Source: Chloroflexota bacterium (GTDB lineage: Bacteria; Chloroflexota; Anaerolineae; J036; Brachytrichaceae). Taken from it: 64,000 nucleotides of DNA. This document shows, piece by piece, positions 52,160 to 61,191 of the stretch. Each line of letters begins with the position of its first letter. The stretch's first letter is position 1. The stretch covers positions 100,591 through 164,590 of the forward strand of contig JANXLU010000053.1 of assembly GCA_025354985.1 (NCBI GenBank), read 5' to 3'. The notes below the pieces were generated by a model. The model was not told where the DNA came from and did no database searches. It saw only the letters and a list, made by a program, of their open reading frames with translations. Position numbers and translations under genes: made by a program.

Positions 52160-53398
52160 ATGACGCGTGAGATTGGACTGTCTGACATTCAAGCCGCACG
52201 GGCGCGCATTGCCCACCTGTTGGTTCAGACCCCGGTGCTGGCGGATGACTGGCTTTCACACGAGCTTCATGCGAGCATCCACGTAAAAGCCGAGTGCTTG
52301 CAACGCAGCGGATCGTTCAAGATTCGCGGTGCGGCCAATTCACTTGCGATGTTGACCGACGATGAGCGGTCTCGCGGCGTTATTGCGCACTCTGCGGGCA
52401 ACCACGCGCAGGGTGTGGCCTTTGCCGCGCGGTCGCATGGAATTGAAGCAACGATTGTTATGCCGGAAACCGCTCCGCTGACGAAGGTTAATGCCACCCG
52501 GGCGTTGGGTGCACATGTGGTGCTGTTTGGATCATCATTTGACGAGGCCGGTTTGAAGTGTCGAGAGCTGCAGGCGGAGCACGGATATACGCTGGTTCAC
52601 GCCTTTAATGACCCGCATGTCATCGCCGGGCAGGGAACCATTGGGCTTGAAATACTCGAGCAACTCCGTAACGTCACGTTATTGGTTGTGCCAATTGGGG
52701 GTGGTGGATTGATCAGCGGTATTGCCATTGCGGCGAGATCGTTCAACCCCGGTATCAGGATTGTGGGCGTGCAGGCGGAAGGGTGCGCGACCATTAATCG
52801 CTCGCTGAATGCGGGGTCGCCAATGGCTCTGACCGCCGCCCAAACCATCGCCGACGGTATTGCCGTCAAGCGACCGGGCGATTTAACATTACCCATTATT
52901 CGCAAATATGTGGATCACGTGGTTGAAGTGAGCGAGGATGACATCGCGCGCGGGATAGCGCATTGTGTGCAACGATTGCACCTGGTGACCGAGGGGGCGG
53001 GCGCCGCCGGGATTGCTGCGCTTTTGGCCGGAAAAATCAGTGTGCAGAGCACGGATGTGGTGTGCGCGCCGTTGTGCGGTGGCAATATCGACGGAAACTT
53101 GCTCAGCAGGGTCGTGGAACAGGTAATGGTGCGCGCGGGTCGGTATGTGTTGTTGAAATGTACTGTGGTCGACCGCCCTGGCGCCTTGGCGCCTCTGCTA
53201 AATGAAGTTGCGGGAGCCGGAGGTAACGTGGTGGACGTTTTTCACCGACGTGCGGTCTGGCTTGCTCCGCTGGGCCGGGTCGGAATTGAACTTGTGCTGG
53301 AGGTGCGCGACGCATCGCATAGCGATGGCATTGTTGCGCATCTGACGGCTTCGGGTTATCACGTTGAACGCGAAGGCGTGGGTATGTGGCCGGAATAG
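52160..53398 (+). CDS. ilvA: Threonine ammonia-lyase (threonine dehydratase) with ACT domain
   Basis: 412 residues. It deaminates L-threonine to 2-oxobutanoate, the entry to isoleucine synthesis or threonine breakdown. PLP Lys54 in RSGSFKIRGAAN, HSAGNHAQGVAFAA, glycine-rich PIGGGGLISG. A single C-terminal ACT domain (about 330-405) makes it the shorter, catabolic/TdcB-type form rather than the two-ACT biosynthetic enzyme. AAAGGA lies 8 nt before the ATG. Confidence 0.92.
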   Translation: MTREIGLSDIQAARARIAHLLVQTPVLADDWLSHELHASIHVKAECLQRSGSFKIRGAANSLAMLTDDERSRGVIAHSAGNHAQGVAFAARSHGIEATIVMPETAPLTKVNATRALGAHVVLFGSSFDEAGLKCRELQAEHGYTLVHAFNDPHVIAGQGTIGLEILEQLRNVTLLVVPIGGGGLISGIAIAARSFNPGIRIVGVQAEGCATINRSLNAGSPMALTAAQTIADGIAVKRPGDLTLPIIRKYVDHVVEVSEDDIARGIAHCVQRLHLVTEGAGAAGIAALLAGKISVQSTDVVCAPLCGGNIDGNLLSRVVEQVMVRAGRYVLLKCTVVDRPGALAPLLNEVAGAGGNVVDVFHRRAVWLAPLGRVGIELVLEVRDASHSDGIVAHLTASGYHVEREGVGMWPE

Positions 53399-53410
53399 AG
53401 CAAAGGATTT

Positions 53411-53995
53411 ATGACAATTACTGTACATTCAAACGAAAGATTTTCGTGGCTCGCCATGCCGGGTGACAGTGTGCAGGATGAGCGGATGCAAAAGTTGTTT
53501 GCCAAAAGCCGGCAGGCACTTGGGTTTGTGCCGAATGTATTTCTTGGCTACAGCCTGCGGCCCAGTCATTTCACCCATTGGTTTGCACATTTCAAGGAGA
53601 TCACGCAGGGAGAAAGCGAGATAAGTATCGCGGAACGCGAGATGATCGCCGTTGTGGTGAGCGCGCACAATCGTTGTCTATATTGCCTGGTCAGCCATGG
53701 GGCGGAGTTGCGCATTGCGTTAAACGACCCGATTTTGGGAGATCGGATCGCCTTTGATTATCGACGGGCGGGGCTGGATGACCGTGCGCTGGCGATCTGT
53801 GATTTCGCGCATAAGCTCAGCGCCACACCAGCCGAGATGAGCGAAGCCGATCTGACACGGTTGCGTGATCGCGGGTTATCGGACGTGGCTATTTTTGATA
53901 TTTCCGAAACTGCGGCCATGTATAACTTTACAAATCGACTGGCCAGCGCGACCGGCATGTTGCCCAACGCAGAATATCACCGAATGGCGCGGTAA
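53411..53995 (+). CDS. AhpD-like peroxidase-related protein
   Basis: 194 residues, all helical. CLYCLVSHG gives the CxxC...H site of carboxymuconolactone decarboxylase/AhpD-fold proteins of the peroxidase-related enzyme type, with PNVFLGYSLRPSHFTHWF and AEREMIAVVVSAHNRC. It probably reduces peroxides with a thiol partner. AAAGGA immediately precedes the ATG and only 12 bp separate it from ilvA. Confidence 0.88.
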   Translation: MTITVHSNERFSWLAMPGDSVQDERMQKLFAKSRQALGFVPNVFLGYSLRPSHFTHWFAHFKEITQGESEISIAEREMIAVVVSAHNRCLYCLVSHGAELRIALNDPILGDRIAFDYRRAGLDDRALAICDFAHKLSATPAEMSEADLTRLRDRGLSDVAIFDISETAAMYNFTNRLASATGMLPNAEYHRMAR

Positions 53996-54109
53996 CCTCC
54001 TGTTTCACCACAGTCTATTTCGGCACAATCCTGAGCGTCGTCCGAACGTGCGTTCACACCGGTGACGGCCGGCTTACATGGTTCTCACCATCGCCCATAG
54101 ACTCACTAA

Positions 54110-55414
54110 ATGCTCATGACAATCTTTAGAAGCCGGCTCGCACATTTGGCGGTTATGGTCACGTTACTCATGAGTACCCGCTCTGCCATCGCAGTTCCCG
54201 TTATGCCTGCCATTCGTCAAGTAAGCACGGTGGGCGCCCAACTGACGAGCGAAGTTGCGAACCGCGAAGCGGCTGCAATAGAGGTTCAGACCGGTACCTT
54301 TATTTCGCTGTCCATTGTCAAGTCTGGTTTTGATTCACCCATATTTGTGACGCATGCGGGCGATTCCCGCCTTTTTATTGTTGAGCGCACCGGGAAGATC
54401 AAAATCATCAAGAACGCTGCAGTATTGGCCACGCCATTTCTGGATGTCACAAGCAAAGTGACCTCGGCAGGATCCGAGCAGGGTTTGCTTGGTTTGGCCT
54501 TTGAGCCGGGAGTAAATCCGGACCGCTTTTATATTTACTATAACGAACCCACGCACGGGAACATAGTGATTGAACGATACGCTGTTTCAACCAACATCGA
54601 TGTTGGCGATGCGGCGAGTGCAACGCCGCTACTCCAAATTGATCACAGCGTGTATGGCAACCACAATGGTGGGTGGATGGGTTTTGGCAGGGATGGTTTC
54701 CTGTATGTGGCAGTTGGTGATGGTGGAGGTGGTGGAAACAGCGCATGTACCGGATCGGGAGGGCAGGATGTTAACGGCGCACAGGCATTGCAAGACTTGC
54801 GCGGCAAAATGTTGCGGTTAAATGTGGTTGGTCAACTGACCTATACGACTCCCGTCAGTAACGCCTTCGCAGATGCGGCTCCCGAAGTGTTTGCCATTGG
54901 TTTGCGGAACCCTTGGAGGGATTCATTTGATCGACAAACGGGGGATTTGTATATCGGCGACGTTGGGCAGGGGTTGCGCGAAGAGGTGGATGTGTTGCGT
55001 ATCGCCACTGCGGGTGCAAATTTAGGGTGGCCCCAACGTGAAGGGCTGCAGAGCTACGCGAACGAGAACCATTGCAATGACAGTGGCCGCCCTCGCACCG
55101 AACCGATACTGGACTACGGTCACGACGGCGGTAATTGCGCGATTACGGGCGGATACGTATATCGCGGTGTCCAGTATCCGGCGCTGGGAGGCACGTACTT
55201 TTACGCCGACTATTGCACTGGCAAACTGTGGAGCGCCCGACCAACCGGGGCTGGTTACTCATCAACGCTAGCATTGGATACGACGCTCAATATTTCGTCT
55301 TTCGGAGAGGATGTCAGTGGCGAGCTTTATGTAGTGAATCTTGGTGGCAGCGTATACGCCCTTAAGGCGACGACGTTGTTGCACAGCAGTTTTCTGCCAG
55401 CGGTCAGGCGGTGA
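54110..55414 (+). CDS. Secreted PQQ-dependent sugar dehydrogenase-like (glucose/sorbosone, HHIP-like) protein
   Basis: 434 residues with an N-terminal signal peptide (about 1-30). Six-bladed beta-propeller pattern: SPIFVTHAGDSRLFIVERTGKI, GSEQGLLGLAFEP, YGNHNGGWMGFGRDGFLYVAVGDGG, GLRNPWRDSFDRQTGDLYIGDVGQ, ITGGYVYRG and YFYADYCTGKLW. His in GNHNGG and the GDGG loop match the active-site region of sGDH/YliI. It oxidises aldoses outside the cell if PQQ is available; no pqq genes are visible. ATG 54116 is an equal start. Monocistronic. Confidence 0.88.
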   Translation: MLMTIFRSRLAHLAVMVTLLMSTRSAIAVPVMPAIRQVSTVGAQLTSEVANREAAAIEVQTGTFISLSIVKSGFDSPIFVTHAGDSRLFIVERTGKIKIIKNAAVLATPFLDVTSKVTSAGSEQGLLGLAFEPGVNPDRFYIYYNEPTHGNIVIERYAVSTNIDVGDAASATPLLQIDHSVYGNHNGGWMGFGRDGFLYVAVGDGGGGGNSACTGSGGQDVNGAQALQDLRGKMLRLNVVGQLTYTTPVSNAFADAAPEVFAIGLRNPWRDSFDRQTGDLYIGDVGQGLREEVDVLRIATAGANLGWPQREGLQSYANENHCNDSGRPRTEPILDYGHDGGNCAITGGYVYRGVQYPALGGTYFYADYCTGKLWSARPTGAGYSSTLALDTTLNISSFGEDVSGELYVVNLGGSVYALKATTLLHSSFLPAVRR

Positions 55415-55558
55415 TTTCCAGGTCGCCGGCCATATGATGGACTCTGAACCCAACATAGCCGACTCGATGCGCACTGGTGTGAGTTGCAACGGTCCGAGCA
55501 ACGAGTTGCGAATTGTGCAATAGATGGCGGGCTTTGAACGAATCCGGTCTGGAAATTA

Positions 55559-55594
55559 GCCGTCCCGCACCGGACGGCGTGAACTCGGGTTCAC
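55559..55594. terminator. Twin hairpins between convergent genes
   Basis: GCCGTCC-cgcacc-GGACGGC (55559-55578) is followed directly by GTGAAC-TCGG-GTTCAC (55579-55594) and TTTCGC. They lie between convergent genes ending at 55414 and 55632, where a transcript end is expected. The T-tract is short. The rest of this 217-bp gap shows no gene. Confidence 0.45.
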
Positions 55595-55631
55595 TTTCGC
55601 TTGCAGGGACGCTTCGCATGTTGCACTGACG

Positions 55632-56591
55632 CTAGTCCAAACGCGCAAGCATGCGCAAGGCCGCATCAGCCGAGGCGCGCTTGTTGCCAATTCGGTCGTG
55701 GGGCCATACGAAGCGCTCAACGCGTTCTTCGGTGGGTGTGCTTAATCCGATGAAGACAAGACCCACCGGCTTGCCGGGTGTGGCGCCACCGGGCCCGGCT
55801 ATACCAGTTGCCGAAACACCAACATCCGCCCCGATTGCGGTGCGCACGCCACGCGCCATGGCCAGGGCACATTCTTCGCTGACCGCACCGACGCCATCAA
55901 GAACCGATTGAGGAACATGGAGGACATCCCGCTTTATGCGGTTGTCATAGCTTAAAACTCCGCCCATGAAGTAGGCGCTACTACCTGCCCGATTGGTCAG
56001 CGCATCGCCAATGAGCCCACCGGTGCAGCTTTCGGCAGTGGCCACCGTCCACTTCCGAACGGTTAAACCGGCTGCAATACGGTCGTTTATATTGTCGCGC
56101 CAAAGGTTGCGACAGATTTCGATGGTGTCAGGCACCGCACCCAGCGCGCTGGCGACTTCCATCGGGGAGAGATCAGGTTTTATCGCCTCAAACTCATCCT
56201 CGTCAAGAATCTGAGCGTCACCTTGCGCGCTCATCCACACATCGAGCGCAAGATCCTGCCATTCGATTTCAGCAGGATTGCCAGCTTCTTCTTTACGCAA
56301 AATCGTGGGTCGGGTGATGTTGCAATACCAACCCTTTAGCGATTCCGGGTCAATCGCGGCGTGGACACGAGGGCCATAAATCGCCATGACATTGCACCAT
56401 CGGTCAAAATAGAAGTGTTCAATTAGGGCATCACCAGGATTAAATTCCACGCCATAAGCGGAAACCACAGGCAGGTTTGGCCATTCGCAGGCAAGAACGA
56501 TTTTGTGGCTGTCGCGCGATATGATCGTGCCGGGATAGCGCGTTTTTTCCCGGCCAAGATGATCTGTTTTGCGGATGAGCATAGTTGACAT
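55632..56591 (-). CDS. DUF402 domain fused to CinA C-terminal (PncC-like) domain
   Basis: 319 residues from ATG 56591; an upstream in-frame ATG lies inside the preceding gene. Residues 1-155 are DUF402-like (HFYFDRWCNVMAIYGP, LKGWYCNITRPTIL, with acidic residues that bind metal in FomD-type proteins). Residues 165-319 are the CinA C-terminal amidase: TVATAESCTGGLIGDALTNRAGSSAYFMGGVLSYDN, GVGAVSEECALAMA, SATGIAGPGGATPGKPVGLVFIG. PncC deamidates NMN in pyridine-nucleotide salvage. The DUF402 part may be a phosphodiesterase on nucleotides. It begins 1 bp after the upstream gene. Confidence 0.85.
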   Translation of the reverse strand: MSTMLIRKTDHLGREKTRYPGTIISRDSHKIVLACEWPNLPVVSAYGVEFNPGDALIEHFYFDRWCNVMAIYGPRVHAAIDPESLKGWYCNITRPTILRKEEAGNPAEIEWQDLALDVWMSAQGDAQILDEDEFEAIKPDLSPMEVASALGAVPDTIEICRNLWRDNINDRIAAGLTVRKWTVATAESCTGGLIGDALTNRAGSSAYFMGGVLSYDNRIKRDVLHVPQSVLDGVGAVSEECALAMARGVRTAIGADVGVSATGIAGPGGATPGKPVGLVFIGLSTPTEERVERFVWPHDRIGNKRASADAALRMLARLD

Positions 56592-56592
56592 G

Positions 56593-57084
56593 TTAACGCG
56601 CTTCCTCGGCCACAATATGCTCGATGTGTTTGCGGAAATCCTCGTCTTCACCCTGCAGGTGAAACTTCAGCGCAGCGCGAAAGTCCGCCCGGCGGCACCA
56701 GTCGCGCATATAGTCTTCCCAGCTTAGCCAGCGACGTTTTGTTTCCGCGTCCATGTAATTCTCATACACCAATATGTAGGCGCGTTCAAACAGAGAAACC
56801 AGGATTCCAAAAATCAACAAGCGTTGCTCTTCCTGCTCGGCGGAGAAGTGCATGGTTGGAGTTGGGCTTAGCAGCCGCAGCTCGGGGTGATCCAGCAAGA
56901 GCTTTAGAAAGCCGACGTACTCGTCGCTTAGACGGAGATAGATTTCCTCTTGTTTTTGCTGCAATTCCTCGCCGACAATTTTGCGTTGGCGGCGCGTGTC
57001 CCACAGAAAGCTGAAGATGGCCAATGGCACGCCGATCACCAACGAGGCGTTGCCCAGCAGGTTCCACCAATCCAGAAAACTCAT
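56593..57084 (-). CDS. Small single-span membrane protein, uncharacterised
   Basis: 163 residues. One N-terminal membrane segment (LLGNASLVIGVPLAIFSFLW, about 8-28) followed by basic DTRRQRK and a helical cytoplasmic region with EEQRLLIFGILVSLFERAYILVYENYM and WLSWEDYMRDWCRRADFRAAL. It resembles small proteins annotated only by DUF numbers (DUF4760/DUF6082-like); I cannot assign a function. The stop is 1 bp from the DUF402-CinA start, implying a joint operon. Confidence 0.7.
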   Translation of the reverse strand: MSFLDWWNLLGNASLVIGVPLAIFSFLWDTRRQRKIVGEELQQKQEEIYLRLSDEYVGFLKLLLDHPELRLLSPTPTMHFSAEQEEQRLLIFGILVSLFERAYILVYENYMDAETKRRWLSWEDYMRDWCRRADFRAALKFHLQGEDEDFRKHIEHIVAEEAR

Positions 57085-57090
57085 TGCACT

Positions 57091-57127
57091 AAGAAAAGAC
57101 GGCGCACGATCTTATCGTGCGCCGTCT
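57091..57127 (-). terminator. Rho-independent terminator of the sugar-binding-protein gene
   Basis: A 14-bp stem (57097-57110 with 57114-57127) closes a 3-nt loop. Read leftward it is followed by CTTTTCTT. It lies 24 bp after the binding-protein stop and ends just before the small membrane-protein gene. Confidence 0.85.
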
Positions 57128-57150
57128 CGTAAACAGTCAGAACCGAAGGC

Positions 57151-58611
57151 TTACTTGTTCTTCGGTGCGTTTTCCTTGAGCAGACCGTTTGCCTTGGTTA
57201 CCGAAGCATCCAGGGCGGCTTTGGCATCGCCGTCGCCCTTGATACCAACCTTGATGACCATGTTATTAATGTCGGCGCGCACCGGGTCATAACCGGCAAC
57301 TGGCGCTTCGATCTTGCCATACGGCAGGGCATCGGTGAACAAGGTGGCAAAGCCCTCGGCGGCTTCAGGATAGTTTGCAAACGCCTTGTTCTTCTTGGTG
57401 GCTTCCAACACGGTGGCGGCCGCGCTCTGGCGAACCGGGAAGTAGCCACTGACGGTGCTGAACTTTGCGGTGTTCGCGGTTTCACCAAAGAACTTCATAA
57501 ACAACCAAGCGGCGAGTTCGCGCTCCGGTGTGGACTTCATGACGGACCATGAGGCGCCATACAGGTTGGTACCGGGCTTGTCCGGGTTCGCCTGGGGGTG
57601 GCGGGTAATTGTCCACTTCGCCTTTGTGCCCTTGTCCACGGCATCGGCGTAGAAGGGCAAGCCGGCTTGCGAGCTGGTAACAAACAAGAGCTTGCCATTG
57701 GCAAACCGCGTCTGCTCGCCATTGCGCTCGCTGGATGGGATTTCAATCGCGCAACCGTTCTTGAACATGCGCTGAATCATTTGCAGTGAGGCGAGCCCGG
57801 CATCGCTGTTGTAGGAATAGGCGCTTGCATCGGCCTTTAGAACATCGCCGCCGTTGGCAAACACCATGCTGGCAAAGTTGCTGGCATCACCGCGCCAGGC
57901 CCAGCCATACACTTCCTTGGACTTGTCGCTGGCCTTGCAGGCCATGTCTTCAAACTCTTTCAGGGTCTTGGGTGGCGTCTGGAAACCAGCGGTCTTGAGT
58001 AAGTCCAGGTTTACATAGAGAGAATCCATGCTGCGCTGAGTTGGGAAACCAAGAACCTCTCCCGGGAACTGGGGCGCGCGGTCGCTTTCAAGAAAGGATT
58101 GGAAGTAGTCCTTGGCATCGGCGGCGGACAAACCATATTTCTTGCTATCCAGAAACGGCTTGAGGTTTACGGCTGCTCCCAGATCTCGGTAAGTAGCCGC
58201 CTGATTCTGATAGGCTACGACAAAATCCGGCAGGGCGCTGTTAGCACTGATGGCTCCGTTGACCTTGTTAAACACGTCGTCATATCCCGCACCGGCATTT
58301 TCCAACTTTACCTTGACGCCGTAGGGGTTCGTGGTGTTGAAATCATTGACGATTTCCAGGACGGTGCTAAACGTGGCGCCGGTGTATCGGTGCCAGAACA
58401 GGATTTCGGTTGGCTTGTCTTTTGACAACACAATCGCATCCACTTCATCGGCGGATTTTGGCGGGTTGGCTATTTTGGCAGTTGCAGGCGCGGCGGTCGC
58501 TGCTTCTGCGGGCTTTGGTGCGGCGGTCGGGGCCGAAACCGGGGCTGGTGCGCACGCGGCCAAGGCAATGGCAGTGGCGGCAAGAATTGGGATCAGTTTA
58601 TTTGTATCCAT
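57151..58611 (-). CDS. Carbohydrate ABC transporter substrate-binding lipoprotein
   Basis: 486 residues. Lipobox LAACAP (Cys about 20), Ala/Pro/Thr/Lys linker, then family-1 (UgpB/MalE-type) fold: TEILFWHRYTGATFSTVLEIVNDFN, DVFNKVNGAISANSALPDFVVAYQNQAATY, FPTQRSMDSLYVNLDLLKTAGFQTPPKTLKEFE, SWSVMKSTPERELAAWLFMKF. It binds glycerol-3-phosphate-like or oligosaccharide ligands. GAGGAGT lies before the ATG. It is the third transporter gene in its cluster, separated from the permeases by 316 bp, so it probably has its own promoter. Confidence 0.92.
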   Translation of the reverse strand: MDTNKLIPILAATAIALAACAPAPVSAPTAAPKPAEAATAAPATAKIANPPKSADEVDAIVLSKDKPTEILFWHRYTGATFSTVLEIVNDFNTTNPYGVKVKLENAGAGYDDVFNKVNGAISANSALPDFVVAYQNQAATYRDLGAAVNLKPFLDSKKYGLSAADAKDYFQSFLESDRAPQFPGEVLGFPTQRSMDSLYVNLDLLKTAGFQTPPKTLKEFEDMACKASDKSKEVYGWAWRGDASNFASMVFANGGDVLKADASAYSYNSDAGLASLQMIQRMFKNGCAIEIPSSERNGEQTRFANGKLLFVTSSQAGLPFYADAVDKGTKAKWTITRHPQANPDKPGTNLYGASWSVMKSTPERELAAWLFMKFFGETANTAKFSTVSGYFPVRQSAAATVLEATKKNKAFANYPEAAEGFATLFTDALPYGKIEAPVAGYDPVRADINNMVIKVGIKGDGDAKAALDASVTKANGLLKENAPKNK

Positions 58612-58927
58612 TCGTTTACTCCTCGCTTCAAGTTGCTTGAAATTGTTGCAATTAACGATTGCTCTGGGACCGAAGGCGTTGGGAACGCCATAGACACAAT
58701 TTTAACGCCCATTGTTAACGGTCTACTAAGACTCATTGCTGAAGGCGCTGGATCGCGACCCTGACCTGTGGCGGAAGTCTCAAAATCAGGTGGAAGTGGT
58801 TGGAAAATGTCTCAAGCGCACCATGCTGAGCACTTTTGAGGCGCAAGTGCGTGGCGGCGGTCCAGCGAACTAAATGCCAGCCATGCATTTCCGCCTTGTG
58901 ATTCAACGGGTCTTCACCATGAGCGTG
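58612..58927 (-). other. 316-bp intergenic region, no gene seen
   Basis: No ORF or RNA was recognised. Read leftward it has two TTGAGAC copies (CTTGAGAC and TTTGAGAC) about 30 bp apart, a CGTTAA direct repeat near 58700, and the GAGGAGT ribosome-binding site of the binding-protein gene. It probably carries that gene's promoter and regulator sites. Confidence 0.35.
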
Positions 58928-59932
58928 TTACTTGATGCCGCTTTTTGACACGCCCTCGACCAGATACTGTTGGGTGAACAAGTACAAAATGATGATGGGA
59001 ACCACGACCATGGCCGCCACCGCCATGGCGAGCTGGCCTTCAGCGCCGCCGTCAGTTTGTAAAAAGTTTTGCAAACTGACTGAGAGGGTGCGCTGAGGTA
59101 GGTCACGCGTGACCAACTGGGTCCACTTAAATTCGTTCCAAGCGTATATGAATTGGAGCAAACCCGTGGTCACCATGGCGGGCTTTGCCAGCGGGACCAT
59201 AATTTGTGCCAGGTAGCGCAAATGACCGGCGCCGTCCAAGAGCGCCGCCTCGAAGAGATCCTTGGGAACCTGCAAGAAATATTGTCGTAGTAGAAAAATC
59301 GTGAACGCGCTGGCAAGGAACGGAATGGTTAGTGCGGCCAGCGTGTTCTGCCATCCAAAGCGTGGAATGAGCGCGATGATGGCGTCAACCCCAGCGGCTT
59401 GCTCCGGGCGCAGTGGCTCATACATCATGATGACCCTGGGCACCAGCAGGAGTTCTTCAGGAATCATCAGGGTTGTCAATACCAGAATAAAGAGCACGCG
59501 CTTGCCTGGAAATTCGAGCATCGAGAATGCATACGCGGCAAAGGCAGACGTGAATAGCACACCCGCCACGGTGATGACCGCAACAACCAGCGTATTCATC
59601 CATTGACGCAGAAAAAGGGGATAGCCCTCGGTGGCGCGAAATGTGGAACTCAGGTCTATGCGGCGAATGGCCTCGGCAAAATTGCCAAACGCCGGGCCAT
59701 CGGTGCCGATTGGCACCCAAGGCCAGAAGGATCTTAGCGTGTTTTTGGCAGTGCTGAAATCGACAAAGATGTAATCGCCAAAACTCTTAACAGATGCCAG
59801 CAACATCCATACGAAGGGTAACAGTGCGGAAATTCCCACGAAAATTAGGACAACATAAAGCGCCGGGCTGGGGCGGTTGAGTTGGTTGTCAGGTGCAGCG
59901 ACTTTGGTCACGCGTTTTGTGGCTAGTTGCAT
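58928..59932 (-). CDS. Carbohydrate ABC transporter permease, MalG type
   Basis: 334 residues, six membrane segments. EAA motif in LLRQYFLQVPKDLFEAALLDGAGHLRYLAQIMVPLAKPAM, and FIYAWNEFKWTQLVT. It includes a longer extracytoplasmic part (FWPWVPIGTDGPAFGNFAEA) than MalG. It pairs with the MalF-type subunit encoded 3 bp upstream. Confidence 0.92.
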   Translation of the reverse strand: MQLATKRVTKVAAPDNQLNRPSPALYVVLIFVGISALLPFVWMLLASVKSFGDYIFVDFSTAKNTLRSFWPWVPIGTDGPAFGNFAEAIRRIDLSSTFRATEGYPLFLRQWMNTLVVAVITVAGVLFTSAFAAYAFSMLEFPGKRVLFILVLTTLMIPEELLLVPRVIMMYEPLRPEQAAGVDAIIALIPRFGWQNTLAALTIPFLASAFTIFLLRQYFLQVPKDLFEAALLDGAGHLRYLAQIMVPLAKPAMVTTGLLQFIYAWNEFKWTQLVTRDLPQRTLSVSLQNFLQTDGGAEGQLAMAVAAMVVVPIIILYLFTQQYLVEGVSKSGIK

Positions 59933-59935
59933 GGT

Positions 59936-60910
59936 TTAGTAGTTCACCCGTTTGTTGCCGTACCACTGTTGTAAAACTGTGATGACCAAAATGGCGGTAA
60001 AGAGTAGAAAGGCAAGCGCCGAGGCGTAGCCGGCACGTTGAAACTGATACATTTGTCGATAGGTTTCAATAGCCGCCGTATTGGTTCCATTTCTACCCTC
60101 GGTCATCACCCAAATGTGATTGAACGCCTTGAACGAACCGATAAACGTGACCAACGACAGAAAAAATGTGGTGGGAGACAAAAGCGGCAAGGTGATGGAT
60201 CGAAACAGTTGCCAAATGCCGGCGCCGTCGATTTTGGCGGCTTCATACATTTCACTCGGGATATTGCCAAGTCCACCCAGGAATATGGTCATGTCATAAC
60301 CAACGAAGACCCAGGTCGTGTAGATCAGCACGGCGACCATCGCCAGGCTGGGTCCATTGAGCCAGGTGGGCCAGTTTGTAATGTGCAGCGCAGAGGCAAC
60401 GATTTGGAACACGCCTCCATCTTCCAGCAGCCATTTTTGAGGCGTGCCACCGACCGACCTAATAATTGCGTTGATGAGACCGGTGTCCGGGCTGTAGAGA
60501 CGTGCCCATACGGCAGCCGATGCCACCGTGCTCGTTATATAGGGAAGAAACATGATCACGCGGAAGATAGCCCGGCCACGGAGCTTCTGATACAACACAA
60601 GCGCAAGCAGCAGCGCCAGAAACAACTGCACGGGAACGCTGATGAGTGAATACGTCAACGTGGCGCCGAGCGCCGGCCAAAGTTCACTATCGGGCGCCAG
60701 CGCGCGCACATAGTTGTCCAGCCCAACCCAATCGCGAAACACGACGCGGAAGTTTGACAGGCTGATTACGAAGCCAATGATCAACGGCAAAATCGTGAAT
60801 ACAAGGAGGGCAACCAGCGCAGGTGCGAGAAAGGCGTATGCCAGGATGGCTTCATTGCGTTTTCGTTTGGCGCCTTGCCGGCGTGGGGCTAATCTTGCTA
60901 GTGAACTCAT
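59936..60910 (-). CDS. Carbohydrate ABC transporter permease, MalF type
   Basis: 324 residues. First gene of the sugar importer: basic N-terminus, LAYAFLAPALVALLVFTILPLIIGFVISL, EAA motif in NIPSEMYEAAKIDGAGIWQLFRSITLPLLSPTTFF, C-terminal LLFTAILVITVLQQWYGNKR. AAAGGAATT precedes the ATG. No ATPase is encoded here, so a shared MsmX/MalK-like ATPase elsewhere is needed. Confidence 0.92.
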   Translation of the reverse strand: MSSLARLAPRRQGAKRKRNEAILAYAFLAPALVALLVFTILPLIIGFVISLSNFRVVFRDWVGLDNYVRALAPDSELWPALGATLTYSLISVPVQLFLALLLALVLYQKLRGRAIFRVIMFLPYITSTVASAAVWARLYSPDTGLINAIIRSVGGTPQKWLLEDGGVFQIVASALHITNWPTWLNGPSLAMVAVLIYTTWVFVGYDMTIFLGGLGNIPSEMYEAAKIDGAGIWQLFRSITLPLLSPTTFFLSLVTFIGSFKAFNHIWVMTEGRNGTNTAAIETYRQMYQFQRAGYASALAFLLFTAILVITVLQQWYGNKRVNY

Positions 60911-61191
60911 AGTTTCTAAGAATTCCTTTCCTGTTTCTGATTGGTCAGTTTGGAACCATAACAGAAATGATTATCACGTCAGTGTTAAGCGTCCTAACTA
61001 TCCAGCAGCGGTGGATAGCGTGGTAGTGCGTAACTCATGCAGCGTACCAAATTTGCTTGAACCACCGGGCTTCATTCCCGCGAAATTTAAGGCAGTGCAA
61101 TTTGGGTTTGAAGTGATAATTCGGCTGGCGATACTCTACAATAGTAATGTGAGGGTTTTCTCACGCCTTAGCCATGAAATCGCATACTATC
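60911..61191. other. 281-bp divergent intergenic region
   Basis: It lies between the sugar permease gene (leftward) and the surface-protein gene (rightward). Visible elements: AAAGGA for the permease gene, TACAAT at 61137-61142, a small GTGAG/CTCAC hairpin near 61150-61163, and TACTAT at 61185-61190 next to the surface-protein ATG. No ORF is convincing. Confidence 0.4.
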
